A stretch of DNA of 12,150 nucleotides from Candidatus Peregrinibacteria bacterium CG_4_10_14_0_2_um_filter_43_11 (GTDB taxonomy: Bacteria; Patescibacteriota; Gracilibacteria; UM-FILTER-43-11): positions 1-12,150 of the forward strand of contig PFOK01000069.1 of assembly GCA_002792495.1 (NCBI GenBank). The letters run 5' to 3'. The notes under the pieces are model-generated. The model was not told the origin of the DNA, made no database searches, and worked only from the letters and a program-made list of their open reading frames with translations. Both the position numbers and the translations under genes were made by a program. Of the stretch, positions 1-5,450 are shown piece by piece (position 1 is the stretch's first letter; every line of letters begins with the position of its first letter).

Positions 1-57
1 TAAAAAGGGAGGGGGCGGGATTCAACACGTTATGCGAACGATTATTCGGATAAGATT

Positions 58-126
58 ATGATGAAGAAGGTTATGCGACGTTACTTTTTTCTTATCCTCC
101 ATTTCTTAGGTTTGTTTTTTGCATAG
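58..126 (+). CDS. Possible 22-residue hydrophobic micropeptide (doubtful)
   Basis: A short frame opens with two ATGs and encodes a basic head (MMKKVMRR) followed by about 14 mostly hydrophobic residues (from YFFLIL to GLFFA), then TAG. It looks like an isolated signal peptide or a one-helix membrane peptide. No Shine-Dalgarno sequence or convincing promoter precedes it, and a frame this short arises easily by chance. It points tail-to-tail at gpmA. It could also be the leftover start of a decayed exported-protein gene, but no coding continuation is visible after the stop. The rest of positions 1-176 shows nothing else I can support. Confidence 0.15.
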   Translation: MMKKVMRRYFFLILHFLGLFFA

Positions 127-176
127 TTTCAGTTTAATGGATAAGTCCTATAAACTGTTTTTGTGCGAAGTGTTTT

Positions 177-920
177 TTAAGCTTTTCCCTGATTCTTCAC
201 CGTTTCCGCGGCTTTTTTGATGGCTTCAGGGTCACCCAAGTAATAGGATTTGATTGGTTTTAGGTCGTCATCCAATTCGTAAACGAGAGGAATACCGGTG
301 GGAATGTTGAGGCCGGTGATTTCTTCGTCCGAAGTATTGTCTAAATACTTCACAATGGCTCGCAGACTGTTGCCATGAGCGGCGATGATGATTTTTTTAC
401 CCGCTTTTATAGTCGGAACGATGGCGTTTTTCCAGTAGGGAAGGAAGCGTTCAATGGTGTCTTTTAGACATTCGGTAGCGGGAAGTTCTTCGGGCGCTAA
501 ATCTTTGTAGCGAGGGTCGTTTTTGGGATGTCGTGGGTCATCCTCCTTTAAAGCGGGAGGCGGAATGTCGTAACTGCGGCGCCAGATCTGAACCTGCTCT
601 TCGCCGACTTTTTTGGCCATTTCTCCTTTGTTCAATCCTTGTAAATCACCGTAATGTCGTTCGTTCAAGCGCCAGGAACGTTCCACGGGAATCCACATTA
701 AATTCATTTCATCCAAGGCAATCCACAGGGTACGAATGGCACGCTTGAGAACGGAAGTGAAAGCGATGTCGAAAGTGTACCCCTCTTTTAGCAATAATTT
801 CCCCGCTTCAGTGGCCTCTTCTTTTCCTTGTTCGGAAAGGTCCACGTCTGTCCAGCCAGTGAATTTTCCTTCTTTGTTCCATGTGCTTTGGCCGTGGCGG
901 AGTAATACGAGTTTGATCAT
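177..920 (-). CDS. gpmA: 2,3-bisphosphoglycerate-dependent phosphoglycerate mutase
   Basis: This cytoplasmic glycolytic enzyme interconverts 3-phosphoglycerate and 2-phosphoglycerate through a phosphohistidine intermediate. The 247-residue length is normal for the dPGM family. The N-terminal signature LLRHGQSTWN carries the phosphorylated His9. Arg60 and Glu87 (in RLNERHYG) match the family's phosphate-binding Arg and acid/base Glu. The second catalytic histidine is His182 in AAHGNSLRAIV, and the insert typical of the long bacterial dPGM form, with YDIPPP at about 117-122, is present. The start is the ATG right before the conserved IKLVLLRHG strand. The upstream 18 bases are AT-only near the start and lack a Shine-Dalgarno motif. 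The gene stands alone, with 323 bp to the next intact gene. Identification is firm. Confidence 0.97.
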   Translation of the reverse strand: MIKLVLLRHGQSTWNKEGKFTGWTDVDLSEQGKEEATEAGKLLLKEGYTFDIAFTSVLKRAIRTLWIALDEMNLMWIPVERSWRLNERHYGDLQGLNKGEMAKKVGEEQVQIWRRSYDIPPPALKEDDPRHPKNDPRYKDLAPEELPATECLKDTIERFLPYWKNAIVPTIKAGKKIIIAAHGNSLRAIVKYLDNTSDEEITGLNIPTGIPLVYELDDDLKPIKSYYLGDPEAIKKAAETVKNQGKA

Positions 921-978
921 AATTTTTTTTATTAAGTGCTACAGTGCTACAATACACAGTGATTGTATCGGGTTCGTT

Positions 979-1158
979 TTATAAAATCCAGAATTTGAGT
1001 AGATATTCGTCCACTTCCTCCGGAGCAGGGCTCTGTCCCGGTTCGGTGGGGGCTGAACTAATCAGGGTATCATTGGCGACTTGACACTCATTCCGGCAAG
1101 TACCATCCCTGCACCCTCCTATAGGGAGAGGTTTTTTGGTTGTACAACAAGATATTCC
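979..1158 (-). pseudogene. Orphan Cys-rich open frame, C-terminal gene remnant or frameshifted gene
   Basis: Downstream of the PiT gene a minus-strand frame of 59 codons runs from just after an in-frame TGA (1159-1161) to TAA (979-981). It contains no ATG, GTG or TTG near its beginning, so it is not an intact gene as written. Its composition is nonetheless protein-like: a Cys-rich stretch (GGCRDGTCRNECQ, with five Cys at 4, 5, 16, 21 and 25), then a Pro/Glu linker (APTEPGQSPAPEE) and a hydrophobic end (EYLLKFWIL). An ATG in the neighbouring frame would join it if one base of the A6 run (plus-strand T6 at 1132-1137) were lost, giving a start MRNILLYNQK. Options are a decayed gene, a homopolymer assembly error, or chance. 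I recognise no family. Confidence 0.35.
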
Positions 1159-1232
1159 TCATATTGAAGAAGATCGCAGAGAGGGTACTGGTATTAAAAC
1201 TTCGTCAGCCGAACCGGGATAGAACGGAGCCC
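1028..1232. repeat. Long-range imperfect inverted repeat closing a ~205-bp segment
   Basis: An 11-base arm TCCCGGTTCGG at 1036-1046 is the exact reverse complement of 1209-1219. It is extended outward by GGGCTC at 1028-1033 pairing with 1227-1232 across an uneven internal loop, and inward by CTGA (1053-1056) with TCAG (1205-1208). An RNA from either strand could therefore close a long stem around about 150 bases, as structured RNAs or miniature inverted-repeat elements do. The segment overlaps the orphan Cys-rich frame. I could not match it to tmRNA, RNase P or SRP RNA signatures. Significance is uncertain. Confidence 0.4.
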
Positions 1233-1243
1233 ATAGAAGGAAT

Positions 1244-2761
1244 CTAGCCGACTGATGGTTGTTTGTGGCTTCTTTTGTCGTGCACATGGTTGAGTTTGTA
1301 GACAATTAAAATGATCATGAGGAGTAGGAAGATCAGGCCGTAGGTGCGGAAGGAATACAAGACGGTTACCGTGATGCCGGCCATTAAGAAGGCTAAGATT
1401 GCCGTAACAAACCAGCTGCCTATCACGGTGATGATGCCATTGATGCGGCAGGGCGCGCAATCTCTTCCCCAGGCTCTATCGGCTAACGAAGTGCCCATGG
1501 CGACCATGAACGTGACGTAGGTGGTGGAAAGGGGGAGTTTTTGGGAGGTCGCGTAAGAAATCACTGCCGCGGCAACCATTAAATTCACGGAAGCGCGGAT
1601 CAAATCAAAAGCGGGTGCGCCTTCTTCGTCTTTTTGGCGATGCCAGCGCAATGCGACCCATTTTTTTATGAATCCGGGAATAAAAAACAGGAATGCTTTG
1701 TACACCACGAACAGTGTTTCGCTTAATTTTGCGACAAAAACATTGGATTTCCAATGTTGCATAACCTCTTTGTTGTGACTCGAAAGGTTTATTTCCGTAT
1801 CGTTAACCGTTTGAGATTTTTTGGAAACAAAAATGGCAATGGCCATGATAATTCCAGCTAGCGCGACGACGGAAGTGGGGGTGCGTAATGTTCCGGAAAG
1901 ATCAGAACCCAGGAAGGCGTGTACACCGCCCACGGAAACACCGATAAAATTCGCCAAGTCGTTCCCTGCAAAAGCCATGGCCAAAGAGCCGGTGCCGATC
2001 AGGACGATTATTTTTAAAATATTCACCCTACATTTGATTAGAACATAAGAAAGGATGGTGAAAAATACGAAACATCCTCCTAAAATAATCGATGTACTGT
2101 TACTGATCCATGTTTTGATTTCCGGAGTCATGAAGGTGGCGTGATTACCGCCTTTTAAGATTATAAAAAACACCATTGCAGTCAGGGCAATGCCACACCA
2201 CAAAAATCCCCATCGTTGCAATCGGGGTTTGTAGTTAAAAGTGAAGAGCATGCGGGAGATGAATTGAGCGATAAGCCCAACGCTAAAAGCGACGGCGATT
2301 GAAAGCAAAATTCCCATGATGATTTTGATAGCGGAGGCGCTGTTGATCACTTCCCAGGCTTTTTCGGAATTACCCATTTTTAGCCACGCCAAAACAAAGG
2401 CGGCTCCCAGTAATTCAAACACCACGGAAACCGTGGTGGAGGTTGGCAGGCCAAAGGTTGAATAAAGGTCGAGCAAAATGATGTCGGCGATGGAAACGGC
2501 TGTAAAAATCAGAATCGCTTCGTTCAAAGAAAAGTGCTCCGGATAAAAAATGCCCTTACGTGTCACTTCAATGATTCCATCCGAAAATGTCGTGCCGATA
2601 ATGATTCCGATCGACGCGACGATCATAATCACCTTGCGGGATGTTACTTTGGCACCCAATGCGGAGTTTAAAAAATTTACGGCATCATTCACCACGCCCA
2701 CAATTAAATCGCCAATGGCCAGAAACACAAGGCTGATGACCGCGAGGAGTTCGAAACTCAT
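1244..2761 (-). CDS. pit: PiT-family inorganic phosphate transporter
   Basis: A 505-residue inner-membrane carrier of the PiT family, predicted to take up inorganic phosphate by ion symport. The two inverted family halves are visible. The first has VNDAVNF at 24-30, followed by GLPTSTT at 104-110; the second has AGNDLANFIG at 265-274 and LPLSTTYV at 409-416. Roughly ten or more hydrophobic segments can be traced, for example 5-23, 43-60, 80-98, 145-168, 187-202, 224-243, 250-268, 296-312, 440-466 and 474-488. A soluble loop spans about 314-385. Wording such as VNDAVNFLNSALGAK and TSLADRAWGRDCA resembles the Bacteroidota branch of PiT rather than E. coli PitA. The start is the ATG before a hydrophobic N-terminus; no Shine-Dalgarno sequence is seen. 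No PhoU-like partner gene is adjacent. Confidence 0.94.
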   Translation of the reverse strand: MSFELLAVISLVFLAIGDLIVGVVNDAVNFLNSALGAKVTSRKVIMIVASIGIIIGTTFSDGIIEVTRKGIFYPEHFSLNEAILIFTAVSIADIILLDLYSTFGLPTSTTVSVVFELLGAAFVLAWLKMGNSEKAWEVINSASAIKIIMGILLSIAVAFSVGLIAQFISRMLFTFNYKPRLQRWGFLWCGIALTAMVFFIILKGGNHATFMTPEIKTWISNSTSIILGGCFVFFTILSYVLIKCRVNILKIIVLIGTGSLAMAFAGNDLANFIGVSVGGVHAFLGSDLSGTLRTPTSVVALAGIIMAIAIFVSKKSQTVNDTEINLSSHNKEVMQHWKSNVFVAKLSETLFVVYKAFLFFIPGFIKKWVALRWHRQKDEEGAPAFDLIRASVNLMVAAAVISYATSQKLPLSTTYVTFMVAMGTSLADRAWGRDCAPCRINGIITVIGSWFVTAILAFLMAGITVTVLYSFRTYGLIFLLLMIILIVYKLNHVHDKRSHKQPSVG

Positions 2762-2799
2762 AATAGAGGTATTAAATTTAAATATTTATTTGCTCCACC

Positions 2800-2828
2800 A
2801 ATGTAACAATTTAGCGAATTTTATTCAA
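2800..2828 (-). promoter_or_regulatory. Candidate sigma70-type promoter for the phosphate transporter
   Basis: On the minus strand TTGAAT (2823-2828), a 17-base spacer and TACATT (2800-2805) lie about 40 bp before the PiT start. Each box matches consensus at four of six positions. The surrounding DNA is very AT-rich, so chance matches are likely. Confidence 0.3.
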
Positions 2829-2869
2829 ATTATTTTATTTGCCACATTTGCAAAAATAAGTGTTTTAAA

Positions 2870-2994
2870 ATGGAATACAAAAATTCTACTTTAACTATTA
2901 ACAAAAGCTAATACTATAACCTCTGCGTAAGGTGATAGTTATAGTTAGTAGTTATAGTTAAAGTTATAGTTAAAGTTATAGTTAAAGTTTTTTG
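2870..2994. repeat. Direct-repeat unit 1 (left), with internal 12-bp tandem array
   Basis: The head, 2870-2920, matches 3367-3417 with one mismatch in the 50-base core (G at 2907, A at 3404). Then comes a diverged middle that keeps AAGGT (2929-2933), a tandem array, and the end GTTTTTTG (2987-2994). The head contains CTTTAACTAT and CTATAAC, and the array contains their complements ATAGTTAAAG and GTTATAG, so one strand can fold back on itself. Read on the plus strand the fold is followed by six T's. Confidence 0.85.
2951..2986. repeat. Tandem array, three perfect 12-bp copies of GTTATAGTTAAA
   Basis: Copies lie at 2951-2962, 2963-2974 and 2975-2986, with a degenerate copy just before them (2938-2950). 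The array occupies the 3' part of repeat unit 1. Copy number could change by slippage. Confidence 0.9.
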
Positions 2995-3007
2995 ATTACC
3001 ATTCTTT

Positions 3008-3352
3008 TTATTTTGGATTATTTGCAAGGCCCGTAAGCATTCTGCCAATTTCGGTTGCTAATAGGTGAAGTTCACTGAAAAATTCGTTTGATATTGCGCC
3101 ATCTATTTTCAAAAGTCTAAGTGTAGCCACACTTTCACTGATGGAACCGCGAGCGATAATGTAGAAGTTCTTTTTGTCATTTACCCCAAGCTTACCTGAC
3201 CCCTCAGCGATATTGAGTACAACGCTAGAAGAAGAACGCTTAAGTTGACCTTTTAATATTTTATCAACTTTAGGGTTAGCAAAAATGACTGATAGCTTTG
3301 TGTAAAAGTTCTCAGCTTTTTGATAAACGATTAATTTCTCAAATCCAAACAT
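3008..3352 (-). CDS. Four-helix bundle protein (S23 / 23S rRNA intervening-sequence protein family)
   Basis: A 114-residue soluble helical protein, the usual length for the S23/IVP family. Family hallmarks are visible: FEKLIVYQKAENFY at 4-17, QLKRSSSSVVLNIAEGSG at 36-53, the ARGSISES motif at 67-74 and a closing helix with EIGRML at 101-106. Relatives are encoded in intervening sequences of some 23S rRNA genes and, more distantly, include the Avd accessory proteins of diversity-generating retroelements; most have no known biochemical role. Here it is not in an rRNA gene and has no reverse transcriptase nearby. It sits within 14 bp of direct repeats on both sides, downstream of and co-oriented with tRNA-Arg, so read-through from the tRNA promoter is possible. 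Upstream of the ATG only a weak TTAGG is seen. Nucleic-acid binding is a reasonable guess, not shown. Confidence 0.9.
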   Translation of the reverse strand: MFGFEKLIVYQKAENFYTKLSVIFANPKVDKILKGQLKRSSSSVVLNIAEGSGKLGVNDKKNFYIIARGSISESVATLRLLKIDGAISNEFFSELHLLATEIGRMLTGLANNPK

Positions 3353-3366
3353 ATGCCTAATATTTT

Positions 3367-3493
3367 ATGGAATACAAAAATTCTACTTTAACTATTAACA
3401 AAAACTAATACTATAACTAAAAAGATTTAAGGTAAAGTTCTAGTTAATAGTAATAGTAATAGTAATAGTAATAGTAATAGTTAAGGTTTTTTG
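3367..3493. repeat. Direct-repeat unit 2 (right), with internal hexamer array
   Basis: This unit has the same architecture as unit 1: a 50-base head (3368-3417), a diverged middle with AAGGT (3429-3433), a tandem array, and a terminal GTTTTTTG (3486-3493 region). CTTTAACTATTA in the head can pair with TAATAGTTAAGG just before the T-run (12 bp, one G-T pair). On the plus strand this gives a hairpin followed by six T's. On the minus strand the same hairpin is followed by an AATTTTTG run. It could serve as a two-way terminator between the tRNA and its neighbours. Confidence 0.85.
3445..3480. repeat. Tandem array, six perfect copies of TAATAG
   Basis: Six hexamers run without interruption through 3445-3480 in the position that unit 1 fills with a 12-bp repeat. 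Both arrays span exactly 36 bp. The equal length with different period suggests independent expansion or homogenisation at an equivalent site. Confidence 0.92.
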
Positions 3494-3494
3494 G

Positions 3495-3570
3495 TGGTAC
3501 CCGCGGCAGGAATCGAACCTGCGACCTCCAGCTTAGAAGGCTGTTGCTCTATCCCCTGAGCTACGCGGGC
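3495..3570 (-). tRNA. tRNA-Arg (anticodon UCU)
   Basis: The minus strand folds as a full 76-nt cloverleaf with an encoded CCA (3495-3497). The acceptor arms GCCCGCG and CGCGGGT pair at six Watson-Crick positions plus G1-U72. The D-arm is GCTC...GAGC, the anticodon loop is CTTCTAA with anticodon TCT, and the T-arm is GCAGG-TTCGATT-CCTGC. The anticodon reads AGA (and AGG by wobble). The discriminator base is A. The 3' end lies 1 bp from repeat unit 2, an arrangement often seen where elements settle next to tRNA genes. Confidence 0.97.
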
Positions 3571-3587
3571 ATATAATATCGTCATTC

Positions 3588-3616
3588 ATTTTAAAAGGCT
3601 TTCGGAAATCTATCAA
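3588..3616 (-). promoter_or_regulatory. Predicted sigma70-type promoter of tRNA-Arg
   Basis: On the minus strand TTGATA (3611-3616, five of six matches) is followed by a 17-base spacer and TAAAAT (3588-3593, five of six). Transcription would start near 3581, about 10 bases before the mature 5' end, a normal tRNA leader. The same transcript could continue into the four-helix-bundle cassette. Confidence 0.6.
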
Positions 3617-3679
3617 GTTATAAGTTCGGATTTTTTTCAATAATTTTTTTTTCTGTCAATTTCTTTATAAATAGCACGG

Positions 3680-3708
3680 TTGTAAGCGGAAGAGGGATGT
3701 GATATATA
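3680..3708 (+). promoter_or_regulatory. Predicted promoter of the Gld-type ABC operon
   Basis: TTGTAA (3680-3685), a 17-base spacer and TATATA (3703-3708) lie 45 bp before the first ATG of the operon. A second, perfect -10 box TATAAT (3739-3744) sits only 8 bp before that ATG but has no good -35 partner. If used, it would give a nearly leaderless message. Confidence 0.5.
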
Positions 3709-3752
3709 TAGATACCCTCTTTAATTCTCCCGTTTTTATATAATGCTTTTTT

Positions 3753-4700
3753 ATGGCGGCCGTTCGTGTTAAAAATCTTCGCAAGACCTATGGCTCGTTT
3801 GAGGCTTTAAAAGGCATTTCTTTCGAGATCGAAAAAGGGGAGATTGTTGGGTTTTTAGGGCCAAACGGTGCGGGAAAGACCACCACGGTTAAGATTTTAA
3901 CCTGTTTTATGGGGGCGAACGAGGGCGAGGTGACGGTGGCGGGACATGATTGCTTTTCTCATCCCATGGAGGTTCGTAAGCGTGTCGGGTATTTGCCGGA
4001 AAATAATCCGTTGTATACCGACATGACGGTGTATGCCTATTTACAGTATGCGGCGCAGTTGCACGATTTGCCCGCAGATTCTATTCATGGACGGATTAAA
4101 TTGGTTGCGGAAGAATGTGGCCTTGTAGAAAAGATCAATGAGCTGATTTCCACGCTTTCTAAGGGGTATCGTCAGCGAGTGGGGTTGGCCGCGGCCATGA
4201 TCCATGACCCCGAGGTGCTTATTTTGGATGAGCCCAGTGTGGGATTAGACCCCAATCAGATCATCGAAATCCGCCAACTCATCAAAAAGCTCGGTCGTGA
4301 AAAGACGGTGATTCTTTGCAGTCATCGCCTGAGCGAGGTGGAGCTAACCTGTAATCGCGTGATCATTATCGATTTGGGTAAAATCGTTGCCTCCGGAACA
4401 CCCACACAGTTGCGTCATTTGGTTGAAGATCACGCGAATCTCCGTTTGACCATTCGTGGCGAAAAAGAAAAAGCCATTGAGGTTTTAAAAGGGATTTCCG
4501 GCATCAAACGGATTGAAATCAATGCCGTTCGTGAGCGGGGGTCCAAGGGGTACGATATTTACACCACCAAGAATCGTGATATCCGTTCTGATATTGCCAA
4601 ATCCGTTGTGGCCAACGGACTTGAACTTTTAGACATGCATAAGGAGATGGCCACATTGGAAGATGTTTTTAGTCAGGTCACCACTCGTGTGGAATCTTAA
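3753..4700 (+). CDS. ABC transporter ATP-binding protein, GldA-like
   Basis: A 315-residue ATPase, the cytoplasmic motor of the ABC machine encoded by this operon. Walker A is GPNGAGKTT (36-44), the signature is LSKGYRQRVG (135-144), Walker B is VLILDEP (155-161), the D-loop GLDP is at 164-167 and the switch His is 191. The Q-loop position reads GYLPENNPLY with Glu83, as is usual in the GldA/CcmA-like subgroup. Residues from about 220 form a C-terminal extension seen in ABC-2 type ATPases. The start ATG is preceded by a T-run, not a Shine-Dalgarno motif. The permease gene follows after 12 bp. The substrate cannot be inferred; in Bacteroidota the homologous GldA works with GldF and GldG and is linked to gliding. 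Confidence 0.94.
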   Translation: MAAVRVKNLRKTYGSFEALKGISFEIEKGEIVGFLGPNGAGKTTTVKILTCFMGANEGEVTVAGHDCFSHPMEVRKRVGYLPENNPLYTDMTVYAYLQYAAQLHDLPADSIHGRIKLVAEECGLVEKINELISTLSKGYRQRVGLAAAMIHDPEVLILDEPSVGLDPNQIIEIRQLIKKLGREKTVILCSHRLSEVELTCNRVIIIDLGKIVASGTPTQLRHLVEDHANLRLTIRGEKEKAIEVLKGISGIKRIEINAVRERGSKGYDIYTTKNRDIRSDIAKSVVANGLELLDMHKEMATLEDVFSQVTTRVES

Positions 4701-4712
4701 CCCGGTTTTTTC

Positions 4713-5435
4713 ATGAAAATCCGTCATATCAACATCATCATGCACAAGGAGCTATCGAGCTATACCCGTTCCGCGTTTGGCACTATTTTTATCGTTGTCT
4801 TTTTGGTCACTTCTTCATGGTTATTTTTTCAGAGTTTCTTTTTGATGAATCAGTCGACCATGCGTGATTATTTTTCCATTCTCCCTTGGTTATTCCTTTT
4901 CCTGTTGCCCGCCATTACCATGCGTTTGTGGGCGGAGGAAAAAAAGATGGGAACCCTTGAGTTACTACTCACTTCACCTCTCACTTCCGGCGAAGTGGTT
5001 TGGGGTAAATTTTTGGCCAGTCTCGGTTTTTTGACCATCGCGCTAATCCTTTCTGGGGTTATTCCCGTTATTCTTTTTTTAATCGGCCAGCCTGATTTTG
5101 GTCCTATTGTGGGCGGGTATATGGGCGCGTTCTTTTTGGGGGCGGCGTACATCGCGATCGGGCTTTTTATTTCCGGTTTGACAGACAATCAAATCGTCGC
5201 TTTCATTCTTTCCGTTTCCTTTATTCTTGTTTTGTTGGCGGTGGGGAATGATCTTTTTTTGAACACGGTTCCCGAGTCAATACTTCCTTTTTTGAAAAGT
5301 ATTAGTTTAAAAACGCACTTTGAAAGCATCGTTCGTGGGGTTTTGGATAGTCGTGACTTTGTTTATTACGGACTCTTTGTTTTGACCTTTCTTTATCTCA
5401 ATATCTTCACTTTGAATCATCGTAAATGGCGCTGA
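4713..5435 (+). CDS. ABC-2 type permease, GldF-like
   Basis: A 240-residue integral membrane protein forming the channel-like partner of the preceding ATPase. About six hydrophobic segments are visible (approximately 22-42, 55-70, 101-124, 133-155, 160-178 and 216-234). The conserved cytoplasmic stretch RLWAEEKKMGTLELLLTSPL (71-90) is characteristic of GldF/NosY-type permeases and is expected to contact the ATPase. The length fits the family. It starts 12 bp after the ATPase stop, at an ATG preceded by GGTTTTTTC, and ends 15 bp before the GldG-like gene, so it lies within a single operon. No periplasmic binding protein is encoded, which argues against a classical importer. Confidence 0.92.
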   Translation: MKIRHINIIMHKELSSYTRSAFGTIFIVVFLVTSSWLFFQSFFLMNQSTMRDYFSILPWLFLFLLPAITMRLWAEEKKMGTLELLLTSPLTSGEVVWGKFLASLGFLTIALILSGVIPVILFLIGQPDFGPIVGGYMGAFFLGAAYIAIGLFISGLTDNQIVAFILSVSFILVLLAVGNDLFLNTVPESILPFLKSISLKTHFESIVRGVLDSRDFVYYGLFVLTFLYLNIFTLNHRKWR

Positions 5436-5450
5436 TTTCTTATCCTTTTT

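Larger units (their letters stand above)
2870..3493 (-). mobile_element. Putative four-helix-bundle cassette bounded by ~125-bp direct repeats
   Basis: Two homologous repeat units (2870-2994 and 3367-3493) in the same orientation enclose one small gene with only 13-14 bp between each unit and the coding region. The repeat heads match at 49 of 50 bases, and both units end in GTTTTTTG. The outer edge of the right unit lies 1 bp from the 3' CCA of a tRNA gene. The whole arrangement looks like a discrete insertion or a repeat-mediated duplication. No transposase, recombinase or reverse transcriptase is present, and I see no short target-site duplication outside the units. Calling it mobile is therefore inference, based on the repeats, the tRNA-adjacent position and the patchy occurrence of S23/IVP genes in general. 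Confidence 0.4.

Noticed and set aside
28..78. Direct repeat GTTATGCGA at 29-37 and 70-78
   Set aside because: Only nine bases, two copies, with no associated gene or symmetry that would suggest an operator.
1120..1137. Rho-independent terminator on the plus strand (CCTC...GAGG then six T's)
   Set aside because: The stem is only about 4 bp and no plus-strand gene precedes it. The T-run also belongs to the A-run in the opposite-strand Cys-rich frame.
979..1161. TGA read as glycine (code 25) joining the Cys-rich frame to upstream sequence
   Set aside because: Long Gly-containing genes here have no in-frame TGA, and the ABC operon genes use TGA as a normal stop, so recoding is not supported for this genome.
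1194..1460. Separate minus-strand coding region overlapping the end of the phosphate transporter
   Set aside because: It lies almost wholly inside the well-supported PiT gene in another frame and its His/Arg/Pro-rich translation resembles no family.
3445..3480. CRISPR array
   Set aside because: The hexamers are contiguous with no spacers, and no cas gene is present.
2870..3493. Diversity-generating retroelement or 23S rRNA intervening sequence
   Set aside because: The four-helix-bundle protein is related to proteins of such systems, but there is no reverse transcriptase, no template/variable repeat pair with adenine-specific changes, and no rRNA sequence around it.
3573..3578. TATTAT -10 box immediately before tRNA-Arg
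   Set aside because: It would start transcription inside the tRNA. The box at 3588-3593 with TTGATA at 3611-3616 is correctly placed.
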